Positions 1 through 11,246 of a stretch of DNA of 64,000 nt are shown piece by piece. Source of the stretch: Siderastrea siderea (taxonomy: Eukaryota; Cnidaria; Anthozoa; Scleractinia; Rhizangiidae). The stretch is from positions 20,614,142-20,678,141 of the forward strand of contig OZ034975.1 in NCBI GenBank assembly GCA_964030785.1, read 5' to 3'. Each line of letters opens with the position of its first letter. Position 1 is the first letter of the stretch. The notes under the pieces were generated by a model. That model saw nothing but the letters and a program-made list of their open reading frames with translations, was not told the origin of the DNA and did no database searches. The translations under genes and the position numbers were made by a program.

Positions 1-1600
1 CATGTGACACTGGACTGCAAGTGCGAAATGCTTTCAAAGATTGTTTTAATGAAGGATGTAAAACAATGCATGGTTCATTACCATCATTTAAGGGAAGATA
101 GGTGGGCCAACTGTCAGTGAACTGTCGACCAGCAGTTGACCGACAAGTTACGTACAGGTCAGCGAGAGGTAAATTTGACTGTTGTGGCAATAAACCTGTC
201 AAAAGACAAATAACAGCAAACAAAACTCTCGCCTAAAGCGAACGTAAATTACATCGTTATGATTCTATGATCCTAACTTGGATACAAAACGTTCTTAGTC
301 TCAAATGATCCACTTAATGATGTAAAGTTATACCTCTACAGACTTAAAGTCATTGAAGAGTCTGTTCAGGGTGAGAAATGACCATTATCCACTCTTCGCT
401 CGCAAACGCCGCTAAAACAATGAGTGGAGTTCACAGCACGTTTTGAAACGCCCTATAATGCACTGCACCCCCTACGTTGTTATGTTACAATTTAGCGGCC
501 ACGACAACAAACGTTTTAAGAACCAGGAAACTGAGAGTAATTAATAGAGAATTTCCAACAACTCCTTACCCACAGATCGCCGACAGACGACCAAGAGTCG
601 GGCGACTGTTGACCGATAAGTTTGAGGAGCGAATCTGTTTTCTCATTGTTTGGTACCCACTTTGCACAACGTAGTAACGTTTCTCTCAAACCTGGTCTTG
701 CTATGTACCTGTCTGGCCATGACAAAGCAGACGTTTGCTGTGCGGTTTGGGCAAGTCTTGGGAAAGCAGCCCTCTGAAATGTGACGATTTTCCGTAAACA
801 TTTGTCTCACTTAACTCTTAGTCTTGAACGATACTCTGGTGATAGAATTGACCATGTCACAACTGAGTGGGTTTTTTAAATGTGATTTCCATGTTTGCAG
901 CAGTCACAATATTCACTGCGGTTTTGTTTTGTCTTGTTTTGTTTTGCTGTTGTTACTTGGTTTGTTTGTTTGACTTTTGTCTTAAGTCTAACCTTTAAAC
1001 GTTCCTTTGCAGCCTAACCCCAGTATCAGGCATGAAATTTCGATTGGATTTTCATATGATAGTCTAAAGGGTCAGTGGTTTCAAGCCTTGGCTTCTGTAT
1101 CATGTTGGTTGTTTCCTTAAACAAGGAACTTTACTCCACGTTGTCTCTGTCTACCAAGAGGTACAAAGTGGATACCAGCAAACCATTTGCGAATCCTAAA
1201 CAGACTAGCTTCCTATCCAGTGGGGAGTAGTCGTGCTCCTCGTTGCTTCATGTTACAGAAGCCAGAGCTAAGAACCGGCCTTGACCTTTGGCTTCTTTTG
1301 TCAAAAAGACTTCACCTTTACGTTGTTACCAGCAGTTGTTCAACTGTTAAGTTACATTTGGGAAGCTGACGCGTACATACACGTACAGGTTAAAATAAAG
1401 TACTGTAACCGCCTGCCTGAAATGCTTGGTGTCGAATGGGAAAAGAAAACATAGAAATAAGCTGATAATAAACCTAAAATTGATCTAAGCTTCAATTTCA
1501 TATTATCTAACTCTCCCTGCAGATGTAATCGAGTAGTTGCTGTCTGTTTCTACCTTGTACCAAAGCTGACCTTTGATGTTTGTTTCTTGTTTGATTTCAG
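1..1600. other. Non-coding stretch upstream of the first recognised exon
   Basis: I see no exon here that I can support. The first recognised coding exon starts at 1601 with its first two bases completing a codon from further upstream, so this interval is probably intron of the same gene. It contains TTTTG-rich simple sequence around 925-965 but no clear transposon ends. The short open frames inside it lack domain content or splice context. Confidence 0.5.
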
Positions 1601-1674
1601 AGTTGCTGAGGTCAAAAGATGAAGAACTTCGCAAGATTTTGGAAGAAAAGTCTAGACTGGTTGCTGAACTGAGG
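1601..1674 (+). CDS. Coding exon 1 of the visible set: coiled-coil segment
   Basis: The acceptor is TTGATTTCAG and the donor is GTATAA. The first two bases complete a codon begun upstream (phase 1 intron); then 24 codons run without a stop and end on a codon border. The peptide LLRSKDEELRKILEEKSRLV plus AELR is strongly helical, with Leu/Ile at heptad spacing and dense Glu/Lys/Arg, as in a coiled coil. It resembles the helix seen near the C-terminal end of AKAP13-type RhoGEFs, but a profile search is needed to decide. Confidence 0.72.
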
Positions 1675-1769
1675 GTATAAGATCATTTGATAAGAAAAAT
1701 ACATGTTTACTAACTGGCTGTTATTTGTCGGTCTTCCATTTTTAAAGCTTCTCTGCATGAAACTGTTGG

Positions 1770-2143
1770 CCGTAGATGCTCTATTAAGCCCCCCCTCTGT
1801 ATTAACCCCCCTTTTAAAGTCAATAAGCCCTCCCCCCCTCTAATAATCTCACCCCCGTCCCCTTTGGGCATTCAGATTTTGTAATTAGACCCTCCTCATC
1901 TCTATAAAGCAGCCCACTTCATCCCTAGTTGGTGTATTTTTATAAAGGGTGGAAAAACAGATAAAGTTGGCCGGTCTCTGCTGATAAGAAGAAGTTAACA
2001 GTATTTGAGTTTTTTGCCAAAACAAATTTTTAAGATTAAGTGACAAAGATTTGAAATAAGCCCCCCACCCCCTTCTAATAAGCCCCCGGTTACTGAGGCC
2101 TGAAATTAAATAAGCCCCCCAGGGCTTAATAGAGCTTTTACGG
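1770..2143. mobile_element. MITE with C-rich ends, about 374 bp
   Basis: The left end CCGTAGATGCTCTATTAAGC is matched by the reverse complement of the right end (CCGTAAAAGCTCTATTAAGC). Inside, near-identical AATAAGCCCCC tracts recur at both ends. No coding capacity. It sits in the intron after exon 1601-1674. Confidence 0.7.
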
Positions 2144-2585
2144 TAAGTTGTTCATTCCCAACCCATGGCCCTGTGATACCGATGCAGTACTCTAACCAAA
2201 AGAGCTGGCTGAGTTATCAGCCAACTGGGACCTGGTGTTATGTGAATTCGTATTAACCGTAGATGTTGACTAAAGGAGTGTGAACATATGAAATTAACAT
2301 GTATGTGAACTGTGGATGAAAGTGAAAGGTAAAATAAACCATTCTTCCAAGAACCAAATTTTTTCAAAAATGAAGAAAAAAACAAGGATAAAAGATTTGC
2401 TTGTCACCAAATGCTTTTTTTTTTCGGTGACTGTTTTTTAACTGCAGTGTCTTTACCAGAAAACGAAAATTTGGACACTATTTTTGTGTGCTAAAAATAC
2501 CATTTAAAGGGCTAAGAAACTCTAATTCTCATGGACCACTGTGCTGACTAGTGTTTTCTTATTTACCTTTGATATATGTTTCTAG

Positions 2586-2621
2586 GGAGGAAACATGACC
2601 GTAGGGGCATCAACTAGTGAG
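2586..2621 (+). CDS. Coding micro-exon (12 codons)
   Basis: A 36-nt exon between TTTCTAG and GTAGGT, entering and leaving on codon borders and encoding GGNMTVGASTSE. It joins the preceding exon in phase. Its length is a multiple of three, so skipping it would keep the frame, which makes it a possible optional exon. Gly, Ser and Thr dominate, so it looks like a linker. Confidence 0.6.
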
Positions 2622-2958
2622 GTAGGTTTCTGTAGCGGTCACCACACGTTTGTGTTCATACTGTGGAAGGTTTTAATTAACTAATTAACAGTTTAGATTG
2701 TTGTTCATTGACAAGACTAGAAAGGGTTTTTTTTTAATTGAGTAATGGTTGTGAACTTTGTTTTTAGCATAACCCAGTTACCCGTCTAGGGTAAAGGAAT
2801 AAGAAAATTGGTTCGAGAGTTGTGTATTGATTGTCGCTGGTTATGTAGTTCGATCAGCTTATTCTAGGATCCTTTCAAGGTGCTAGGTGAGGCACATGCA
2901 AATGCGGTTGTTCTGTTGTTCTTATCTCTATTAATGGTTTCTTTCTTGTTTGTTCCAG

Positions 2959-2990
2959 AGCCACCTCAACAGTGATTCAATGGAAGCAAG
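2959..2990 (+). CDS. Coding micro-exon (10 codons plus 2 bases)
   Basis: A 32-nt exon between TTTGTTCCAG and GTACTT. It reads SHLNSDSMEA and leaves two bases (AG), which the next exon completes to Ser. The phase match on both sides is the main support, because the peptide is too short to recognise. Confidence 0.58.
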
Positions 2991-3173
2991 GTACTTGTTC
3001 CTAGGCACTACAGTTAAGGTGTATTTAACGTACCACAACTACTACATAAAGGCCTTATTTTGTCTTTGTTTAACTTCTTTTGTTTCTTAACATGACATCG
3101 GTCCGCAGGTAGAAATGTTCGTATACATGTAGTCGCGACGTCGTGCTCATAAATACCAAAAGTTCCCATATAC

Positions 3174-3300
3174 GGTAGAATCTTGGTAACTCGAACCCTA
3201 ATAACTCGACCTCCTTGCTAATTCGAATCAAAAGCAGTTTCCCCTACTTTTACCCTTAATTTATCCCGCAATATCTCGATATCTCGAGCAGTTTTACAAA
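3174..3300. mobile_element. Pogo/Tigger-like MITE remnant
   Basis: Contains GAATCTTGGTAACTCGAAC and repeated ATCTCGA/ACTCGA words, and shares a block (AATCAAAAGCA, then TTTACCCTTAATTT) with the better preserved copy at 8167-8331. The CTCGATAACTCGA-style ends are typical of pogo-type Tc1/mariner relatives. The ends are eroded. Confidence 0.5.
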
Positions 3301-4360
3301 ATCTTTACCCTGACAATTGCGTTCTCAGGATCCTCACTGTGGAGAGAAATAATTAAATGACGCATGCACAAAAATCAGCCACACCTGTTACACTGCTAAT
3401 ATTTTTGTTGCTGTTGTTGTTGGCCTGTTTTATTCACCTGGACAAAAACAGTGTATTTTGGAACTGACAGAAACGTTTGAAATATAGTGAGAAGTGTGAA
3501 TTGTAATTAATAAGTTATGTTAAAAAGCGTGAGAGAGAGAAAAGCCCCAATAGCCAATCTTGACAAGGCACATTTTGTGTGAATTGTTTTACAGGTAGCC
3601 CAACAACAGAAATTGACTTTAAGTAAAGGAAAAAATTAGTAGGAGTTTTTCTTCTTTCTCGTCATTTTACGACTCATAGCTGATGGAATAATTATTTTGT
3701 TTGGTAGGGATTTAATACTTGCTGCAATTCTTCAAGGTTGGTAAAGTAACCTTAACCCTGTGACACCTGTATAATTTCCCCCCGTTAACACGACCACAAA
3801 AACGTATGGCCGTTCTAATGGGGTATAGAGGTGACCAACAGAAAGGAGTTAGGCATGAAGATAAAAACAACGGTCTAAACGGGGTAGATTTATGTCGAAA
3901 CGACTGCTTTGGAACTCCAAAACTTGGTCTTGAATGGCCTGCGCCTTTCAATAACATGCGAACTTTGAAGTTCAAGGCGCAACCAAAGCTTGCATTTCCC
4001 ACTACCATCAATCAATACGGAAGTCTAACTAAAACGCGTTGGTGCACTTTATTTTTTAGGCATCCTTAGTTGTTAAGGTAATTATGGTTGATTAGGGAAC
4101 TTAAGAATAGATGATGTTGAACCATAGAGGTCAACCGGAAGTTGAATGTTTTCTTTAAAGGTTGGAAAACACTTTTTTTGGTGTCTGATGGTTGCCCGTT
4201 GTGGAAGTGATGGCGCCAAAAGGGAAACATTCAACTCTTTTTCCCTTTTTTGCCGTCCGTGGCTATGTGCTTTACGTTCTCTTTTTAAAGAGCGATGACG
4301 ATCTCAGAGTTGCATGAGTCTCTGAGAATCTTTCTTTGTTTCTTTCCTCCTTCCTTCTTG

Positions 4361-4361
<1 letters not shown>

Positions 4362-4411
<50 letters not shown>

Positions 4412-4441
4412 CTGATTGATTGATTGATTGATTGATTGATT
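4362..4441. repeat. (GATT)n microsatellite
   Basis: About 20 tandem copies of GATT with one GACT variant, ending some 40 bases before a coding exon. Length variation here could affect splicing of that exon. Confidence 0.97.
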
Positions 4442-4484
4442 TTCCTATCTTACGGATAGCAAATCGCTTAACAGTTGCTGTAAG

Positions 4485-4572
4485 TGATGTGCTGAACCCG
4501 AATATAGATGACCTGTCTCGTGGAGTGGTATCTGTGGGGTATGATGGTGTTCAGGCCGACTTCTCACCTCAG
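4485..4572 (+). CDS. Coding exon with acidic linker sequence
   Basis: The start at 4485 is chosen because the acceptor GCTGTAAG leaves a single base that completes the split Ser codon. The next 29 codons (DVLNPNIDDLSRG... ending FSPQ) are open and finish on a codon border at a strong donor, CAGGTATGT. An upstream acceptor at 4460, after a better pyrimidine tract, would break phase with the previous exon. The exon lies just 3' of a long GATT microsatellite, whose T-rich end may serve as part of the splice signal. Confidence 0.58.
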
Positions 4573-4735
4573 GTATGTTACATGTTTACATATCAAGTGT
4601 CACAATCTTTGTATCTTGATTGTTTCTGATAATTTTTTGTCCAGTATTAAGGTAAGAAAGAAAATGTATTGGTGTCATCATGAGCTAGTGGTCGTGATGT
4701 AATTAAGAAAGTTGTTTACTTTCCATTACTTACAG

Positions 4736-4789
4736 CAACAACTTGTTTTATCGACATCAGTTCTGAATGAACAGCTTACAACTTTACTT
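4736..4789 (+). CDS. Coding exon (18 codons)
   Basis: Bounded by TACTTACAG and a consensus donor GTAAGT; it enters and leaves on codon borders. It encodes QQLVLSTSVLNEQLTTLL, a Leu-rich amphipathic stretch that could extend a helix. Its length is a multiple of three. Confidence 0.65.
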
Positions 4790-4984
4790 GTAAGTACCAG
4801 TGATAACAACGGTGATTTATGTTTTTATCAATAAGCAAAAACAAACGATAAAATCCGACAATGGCGTCATAACGTCAATGGCGTCAGACTTTATAGTTTG
4901 TTTTCTTGTCTATGATTTATGTTTTGGTAAGTTTTGGATCTACATGTGACAGCATACACCTCTCAACTTTCCTCTCTTTTTCAG

Positions 4985-5019
4985 GGTGTTATAACTGATC
5001 GAGATATGGCGAGGGAAAG
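4985..5019 (+). CDS. Coding exon leading into the second helix
   Basis: Acceptor CTCTCTTTTTCAG, donor GTGAAC. It encodes GVITDRDMARE plus two bases (AG), which the exon at 7673 completes to Arg. The result, ARERLRCDLQYANSQIQRL across the junction, is a charged, heptad-like helix. Confidence 0.68.
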
Positions 5020-5147
5020 GTGAACTTATACCTTTACACCTTCTTCCTTTTCATGTTATTTGTTTATACATGTTTATGTTGTCTCTTCAACTAGAAATAT
5101 CAGTTTATTGCAATTGCAGGCTTGGTTTAGTTGTGTCCCTCAACTCC

Positions 5148-5188
5148 CTCCCCCCCCCCCCCCCCTCCTCCTCCTCCTCCTCCTCCTT
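5148..5188. repeat. Poly-C followed by (CTC)n
   Basis: A run of C followed by about eight CTC/CCT triplets; simple sequence in the intron, just before a TTAA-flanked element. Confidence 0.95.
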
Positions 5189-5218
5189 TGGAAAGAGTGC
5201 AAATGCTCCTCCCTTTAA

Positions 5219-7359
5219 GGTGGCTCCATATAGTTTTTCAGCGCGCGAGGAATGGGAACTAAATTGGCACAAGCGCGCGCGCGAGGAGCGCGACAGTCCA
5301 AGTCAGATGACATGTGCCAATCAACCTCCCAGGCGAACTTTTCCAAAGTCTGATTGAGGCATCTTTATGGCTTACCTTTTCAAAACCTGTCGAACACAGC
5401 AGTGAAATTATGAAAAGCCTTTAGTTTAATCGCTTTTGTAGCTGACAGTTGCAGTCCTAAGATTGTTCTACGATTGTAGGACTGGATTGATTGCGATCTT
5501 TAAGTTCAAGCAACACAGAGAGGACTGAAAACGTTGCACGAATTATTACGCGCCTTCAATAATTATGCGTGAAGAACTTCTTTCCGTTCTCAACTTGAAA
5601 TATCAGTGCTGTCCAGGTCAGCTGTCAAGAATCTCTGGGATGAGAAGCTTAAGTTTGTTTGGATCGAGCCTAAGTGTAAGTAATTTTTTGGAAAAGTGCT
5701 TTAGTTTTTGTCTTAGCTTCCTAACAAGCCGTCTATTTTTTGTCGGGTAAGTTGTCTCTACGGCCGTTCTCATACGGTTTCAGCAAAATACAGATGACTT
5801 GTGAATTTTATTGAGCGATGAATAGATTACACACATGTAACGAGGTAACAGTTGTCATTGAATTTTGATAGAAGTTGAAACTCAAAAGGACACTTATATT
5901 TCAGTGTCTATTTATCAGTCACCAGTAGCTTTTGATCTAAGTTTCACTTGTGTTGACAAGGTGCGACTTCAAAAACTTCGGTGGTCTAAAATAAAACCGA
6001 AAATTGAAAAAAGTTCAATTGTACCTAAGCTCAAATACAATTTTTATATTTTACGAAAAATTATGCCAAAAATGACGGCATTCAGTGAACGAATAAAGGA
6101 TGAGTATCGAGTTGACGGCCGGTTCTAAAACAGTCGGCGTTTCGCAGGCGTTCTGTTGACTTGTTGAACCTTGCAGAAAAATAATGTGGTCTTTTTCAAA
6201 ACGTATTATTTCTTGCGGACATTTTTGTTCCCTTTCTCCAACGTCTGCCTTTAAATATAAATTGAAAGCTTATTTATATACTATTTGCTATTCCATGCAG
6301 TTATCAAACACGCAAGTAGCCGCTAAGAAACAACGCGGGCCTCGGCAGACAAAATATTGAGCTTACAACATAAAAAGAACGAGCTTCCCTGCTTTTCTCG
6401 GGTAGCATACCAAAAGATGCTCTAAGAGCAAACATGACCGCTTTCGTTTTTTTCTTGAAGAACGGTTGTAATCCGTTAATGGTAAACTGAAATGAAACTG
6501 AAAATGGTTTAATGATTCCGCTTTCTGGAAACTTTAAAGGAAACTTTTTGCTGCTGGCAATAAAGTGGCGGCTTCGTTCGAGTTTTTATATCGCGAATCG
6601 GTATAAATTTTCTTCTTTTTTGTTTGTTTGCTTCTTTCTTTATTCTTGCGAATTTTTTGGTGACATGGATCCTTTACAGTAAAGGAAAGCAGTTGTCCAG
6701 AAAAATGTTGTTCTTTGGAAAGAAGAGCTCTAGAAAAGCTTTTCTACCGCTTACCCGCGTGCTGTCCACGCTCGTCCACGCAAAAGGAATCATGAGCATG
6801 CGCAACCCCGTAACTTGAAGAATTATTATTTTGGTAACGTGAATAAAAACGGTAGGTTTTGAAGCATTTTCAAACGCTAATTGCGCGTGTTCCACTCGGT
6901 GAAATTTTTTTAAAATTGGAACATTTGTAGGATTTTTGTGTTTTTCAGTCATACTAAAGTAAGAGTAATTTTTGTACATGCACTTCTGCATTACTCGTCG
7001 AAAACGGAAACTTACTATTCTGGCAAAACTTGTGTACAAAATTTCTCACAGCTTTGCCAGCTGAGACTTCTCAAACGACAACATCTTTACAACAAAAATA
7101 GCGAAAATTCACCGTGCAAAAACCAAGAAATGACGTGAAGAAACTGGGTAAGCTTAAAAATGAGCCAAACAACTATATCAGTGGTTGCCATGGAAACGGA
7201 CCAGGCCCAGAAATTGTGACTTTTTTGAAAAGTATAAAGGCTAGGCTAGTTGCTTTTGTAGCTTTTCCCTAGTGAAATGTAAATCAATGTCCTGAAAATC
7301 ATCAAAAAAGTTATGTATATTTGTCTGTTGAAACTGATGAGAAACTGTATGGAGCCACC
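5219..7359. mobile_element. TTAA-flanked element, about 2.1 kb, no recognised transposase
   Basis: TTAA at 5215-5218 and 7360-7363 bracket inverted ends: GGTGGCTCCATATAG on the left and the reverse complement GGTGGCTCCATACAG on the right. TTAA target duplications are typical of piggyBac and Kolobok elements. The interior (GC-rich with GCGC words near 5240-5290, then AT-rich) has only short open frames, the longest being 121 codons on the minus strand at 6674-7039, none of which I recognise. It is best read as non-autonomous and lies wholly within the intron before exon 7673. Confidence 0.75.
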
Positions 7360-7672
7360 TTAAGCGTGGGTGAAAATGGGAATAAATGCCCGTGTATGGT
7401 TACGTTTAAAAATTAAAGCACGAGAGTTGAGTTGCTTATATAATTAGTGGTAGATATGCTCTTGTATGTAAAATCCACTGTTTTCCTTGGACGTAGTTTT
7501 AGTTGCAAACTTGAAAGCCTGACTATAAGAAAACAATTTTGCCCAATCATTAACATCCTCATTTGTGCCAAAAGGCAGGGACCCCCCTTCCGATTGTTTA
7601 ATTATAATTCAGCATCACAGGTGTGCCAAGTTAATTTCTAAACAACTGTTTACAACTTCTGTCTTATTTCAG

Positions 7673-7860
7673 ATTGCGTTGTGATCTTCAGTATGCTAAT
7701 TCACAAATTCAGCGCTTAAAACAGGGCCGCTCTTCATCTCGTCGCACAAGAGAGCTTCCTGGTTCCCAGTTTTCTATCAATGATGACAATTTCTCTGGAG
7801 GGTTTCACTCGGATTCCCCTCGACCTAGTTCCCCAACATCTACCATAGACTTAGACTCGG
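7673..7860 (+). CDS. Coding exon: helix followed by Ser/Arg/Pro-rich region
   Basis: The largest internal exon (188 nt), bounded by CTTATTTCAG and GTAAGA. It takes one base to finish the split Arg codon, encodes 62 residues and leaves one base. It starts with LRCDLQYANSQIQRLKQ (helical), then SSSRRTRELPGSQFSI and an acidic, Ser/Pro-rich stretch (SDSPRPSSPTSTIDLDS) with several SP sites that could be phosphorylated. The intron before it carries a whole 2.1 kb TTAA-flanked element; the intron after it carries a pogo-like MITE and a dispersed repeat. Confidence 0.75.
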
Positions 7861-8166
7861 GTAAGAAAAAGCCTTTTAATCGGTGGTTTCCTTGTGTGTG
7901 GTGGTGATATTGTAATAGTATGTGAAAACAATAGATAAAACTGAAACTCATCCGCCTGTGAAGACAAGGATGAGCGTGGACGTGCGTGGCTTTTAGTAAT
8001 ATCTGATAATGTTATTGATACAAAATAGTGTGATTGCTTTAAAAAGTTAGAAAATAGGATCGTTACGTGGTTTTCACAGATCATAACACCAAAACATTTC
8101 GTTACGAACGTGATGCGACGTGTTGGTTAACGTGGTCGTGCTTACTCAAAAGTATTATACAAAATA

Positions 8167-8331
8167 CAGTTGAATCTCGACTATTTGTACCTCAGTATCT
8201 CGAACCTCTCGCTAAATCAAGTCAAAAGCATTTTCCTCATTTTTACTTCCAATTTTACCTCCGATAACTCGACATCTCGAAACGTTTTAGAAGTGTTATA
8301 TCTGATGAGTCGAGTTATCAAGATTCTTCTG
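8167..8331. mobile_element. Pogo/Tigger-like MITE, about 165 bp
   Basis: Starts CAGTTGAATCTCGACTATTTG after TA and ends with the rough reverse complement (CAGAAGAATCTTGATAACTCG). CAG...CTG termini at TA are the pattern of pogo-type elements. It shares internal blocks with the remnant at 3174-3300. Confidence 0.62.
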
Positions 8332-9135
8332 TTATGTAGTACCAGAAACTCATAAGGACTTGAAACGTGTAACTCGCATATCTAGGTTTTGAACGATGCT
8401 CGTAATTATTCATTTTTGCAAGTACCATATTTGGAACATGAAGAGAGAGAGAACTGACCAGTCAATCTTCGTGAACGACGTGACGTAATTTTACACCAAG
8501 TTCGCGCACTTGTTCATAGATTAATGGCCGACAAACGATAATGGCCGACAAACTGGGGAAAATGAAGCCGAAAAACTTTCAAACGTAGGAACGACAAAGC
8601 GAAAAGAAATACCGGTTTCGAAGACCGGGCAGGAAATTTTTGAGGCAAAAAAAAATTAGTAATTGAAACAACATGGAGCAAAGCGCTGGGGTAAGAACTC
8701 AATCAGACTGTGAAACCAAACCAAAATAGTCTAGCGTTGTTTTTATGATTTCAGTCCGGCTTCTTTCACCGTCGCACTATCAACAAATGTTCACAAAAGG
8801 TAGATTTTATACGGAAAACTTTTGACACCGAAATATCAAGACATGATACAAAAATAAAACAGTAAAATTGAAGAGAACCGTTTAATAATATTGAAGTGTC
8901 ATACGTTTTCAGTGATTCGCTACCAAAATCAAGCTAAATGAGCTGAATAAGAACGGACGACTTTTTCTTCGGCTATATACTACAAAAATAACTTGCATCG
9001 TTTTACCTGCAGTCGATGTACCTCTGAGTTCAAGCAGCTCCAAATGTTCAAATAAAGAGAACGTAATGCAAAATAAGTTGGATGATCGCTTTCCCAGTTG
9101 TTTGATTCACTGTTATCAGGTTTTTAATTTGGTAA

Positions 9136-9406
9136 CCCACAGGCTTACCATAGAGAAAGAGAACTCTACTTTTGAGCGGGTCTGACCGTTATTTTGAAAA
9201 CATCGCTTTCGCGAGCCTTAAATCGTCAAAATAAACACAGAAACACAAATCAAAACACCATGGCAGCAATTTTATGAGTTTTTATATCATTTTCCTCAGT
9301 TTTAAAACTCCTAAATTTCGGCTTTAGTTTTGCTAATTTGATAAACCGACACAGCCATTTTAAATGCACAGCCCACCACACAAACAGAGGATGGTAAGCC
9401 TGTGGG
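9136..9406. mobile_element. 271-bp MITE with TAA target duplication (PIF/Harbinger-like)
   Basis: Perfect inverted ends CCCACAGGCTTACCA / TGGTAAGCCTGTGGG are flanked by TAA on both sides (9133-9135, 9407-9409). The related repeat at 62601-63433 has one TAA at the matching position and no insert, so the empty site is visible in this window. A three-base TAA duplication fits the PIF/Harbinger superfamily; there is no coding capacity. Confidence 0.78.
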
Positions 9407-9409
9407 TAA

Positions 9410-10193
9410 CCTATCAAGCCAAGAAATTTTGGTAGTGACGTAATAGTCACGTGACCGTCCGTCCGTCTGTCCGCACCACAGGGTTACCAATACACTTCAT
9501 ACACTTGATATAACCCTGTGCTGAATCCCGTGTGTTTATGGCGCGAAATCGCATGTTGACCCGCGTTGTAGCAAAACAAGCAAAGACAACAAAAGTCAAA
9601 AACAAATTTGTTGATGGGGAAAAAAAAGGTCAAAAGAATACACAGTTGTCTTTTTGGTGGAAGGGGAAAAGTTCAATTTAGGCGAAAAAAATTAGGCGAT
9701 GAAGTTCAGGTGAAAAGTTTTGCGTCGTCGGTTCTGTTCGAACTCGGTCGGTACACCGTTTGAGTTCGCAGCTTTTCGCAGCGGTTTCGACGCCAAATAT
9801 AGCAGAGCTAGTGCTTTTTGGTTTTTGCTGTCCACAGCCATGGTTTTTACGGCGTTCCGAACACATTTTGCCAGGAAAAACACCAGCATTTTCATGCTGA
9901 TAGGCAGCTTGTCACGAAGAAAGCAATAAGTATTAAAATTAACATGAATGATGATAATAAACGCTCATGGCCTAGTGGACTAATATCCGCCTTCTGACGC
10001 TGACGTGCCGGGTTCGGCTTTCAGCGAGGGTAGGAATTTTTTTCTTTTTTTTTTTTCTTTTTTAATTTAACGACTTGAAGGAGAGTATTTTCACAAATTA
10101 ATAACTGCCAGCAAAAAAAAAAAACCCAAACAAACAAAACAAAAAGGCGGGGGCGCTTTTAGGCTTGGCTAAATCTATATACTAATAATAAAG
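9410..10193 (+). repeat. Dispersed repeat with tRNA-like promoter, copy 1
   Basis: Matches the reverse complement of 62601-63433 over nearly its whole length. It runs from TATCAAGCCAAGAAATTTTG and a short GTCC repeat, through a block near 9720-9930 (short frames such as RRFCSNSVGTPFEFAAFRSG), to a tRNA-like segment, T- and A-rich tracts and the end GGCTTGGCTAAATCTATATA. Both copies share similar broken frames. A tRNA-like unit near one end suggests a SINE-like or composite element. Confidence 0.72.
9962..10030 (+). promoter_or_regulatory. tRNA-like A and B boxes (RNA polymerase III promoter) in repeat copy 1
   Basis: TGGCCTAGTGGA matches the A box and GGGTTCGGCTT approximates the B box, at tRNA-like spacing. 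The stems do not close into a credible cloverleaf, so this is a SINE-type promoter and not a tRNA gene. Confidence 0.55.
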
Positions 10194-11193
10194 CCAGAGA
10201 CAACGCACATGATGACATAGGGTGAGTCGTGCTCATGCACGCTCATCCAAAAGCGAGTGTGTTTCAGAGGAGATTCTAAACACCAGGACCATGATGACAG
10301 TGGCACAAGGTCAGGTGCTCTCGGTGTTTGCTCATTTAATACAAGCTTGTGCCTCATTTTGTGTGACCACGATGCATGCATTTTGTCTGCAATGACAATA
10401 TCAACTGGGAGGAGGTCAGTCCAGTTGGCTATTTGCAAGCGTGGCCGGAGTACAGTTAGCAATCCAGGCATGACTATGTACACAGTATCTTCATTTAAGG
10501 AATAAAATTTAAGTTCCTATGTCTTTGTACATTGTTAACAGTCGTAGTAAGTCATTCCGCTCCCAAGATGGCGTAGAGAGAACCCCAGTCTTTTTGTAAA
10601 ATTTGCCAACGAATAAAAATGCGCAAACGCCAGGCTATAGGAATTCTTTAATCGCTTCAAAATCACAAGATTTCAAATTCTCAATGCTTAAGTCGTGCAA
10701 CCGCCTCGCTGAATGTGACTACAAAACGCTCAGCTTGGACTAGAAATGTTTTCAGTGCAAAAATCACACAGTGCAAAATTCAAGTTAAAAACATGTGACC
10801 TTGTTTCCTCGATAAAAAAAAGTGTGCGTTTACAAACAAATGCATTAGTGTGGACGGGGCCTTAATTTAGAACCAAACACGCGTCACGTGGCCAGGACTT
10901 GGCGAGTGCCTTTAAGAATCTTCGTGCAATAACCCTTACTTGTTGACAGTAACGCAAAAAAAATAAAGTAAAAATGACCTTTAAAAAATCGTTTCATATG
11001 GTATAAACTTCATGGAAACACGGAAAGTGTTAAATATTTCCTTAACTATGCCTGCTATCCATGTTGGTGCTTACGGTACAACGGTTAAGCTGTTCTTCCC
11101 AGGCGGTCCAGTTTTGGTTCTCAAAATTAGAAAAACATCAGCAATGTTGAGCGATTTCAATGTAATGTTAGACTGTGTGATTTGTTTTCACAG
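10194..11193. other. Intronic sequence without recognised features
   Basis: Lies in the intron before exon 11194. A 102-codon minus-strand open frame (10175-10483) has no domain I recognise. Single-copy looking AT-rich DNA; no clear element ends. Confidence 0.4.
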
Positions 11194-11246
11194 ATTATGC
11201 TCGGTTGTCAGAGACGAGTGACTATTTAGCTTCAGAAGACAACATG
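11194..11246 (+). CDS. Coding exon (DYARLSETSDYLASEDNM)
   Basis: Acceptor TTGTTTTCACAG, donor GTATGG. Two bases complete an Asp codon with the single base left by the previous exon, then 17 codons end on a border. The peptide is acidic and Ser/Tyr-rich. Phase agreement on both sides is exact. Confidence 0.72.

Noticed and set aside
4460..4484. Earlier acceptor for the exon ending at 4572
   Set aside because: It would break phase with the preceding exon, although its pyrimidine tract is better.
9962..10030. Possible tRNA gene
   Set aside because: Part of a dispersed repeat found again at 62.8 kb; poor B box and no cloverleaf.
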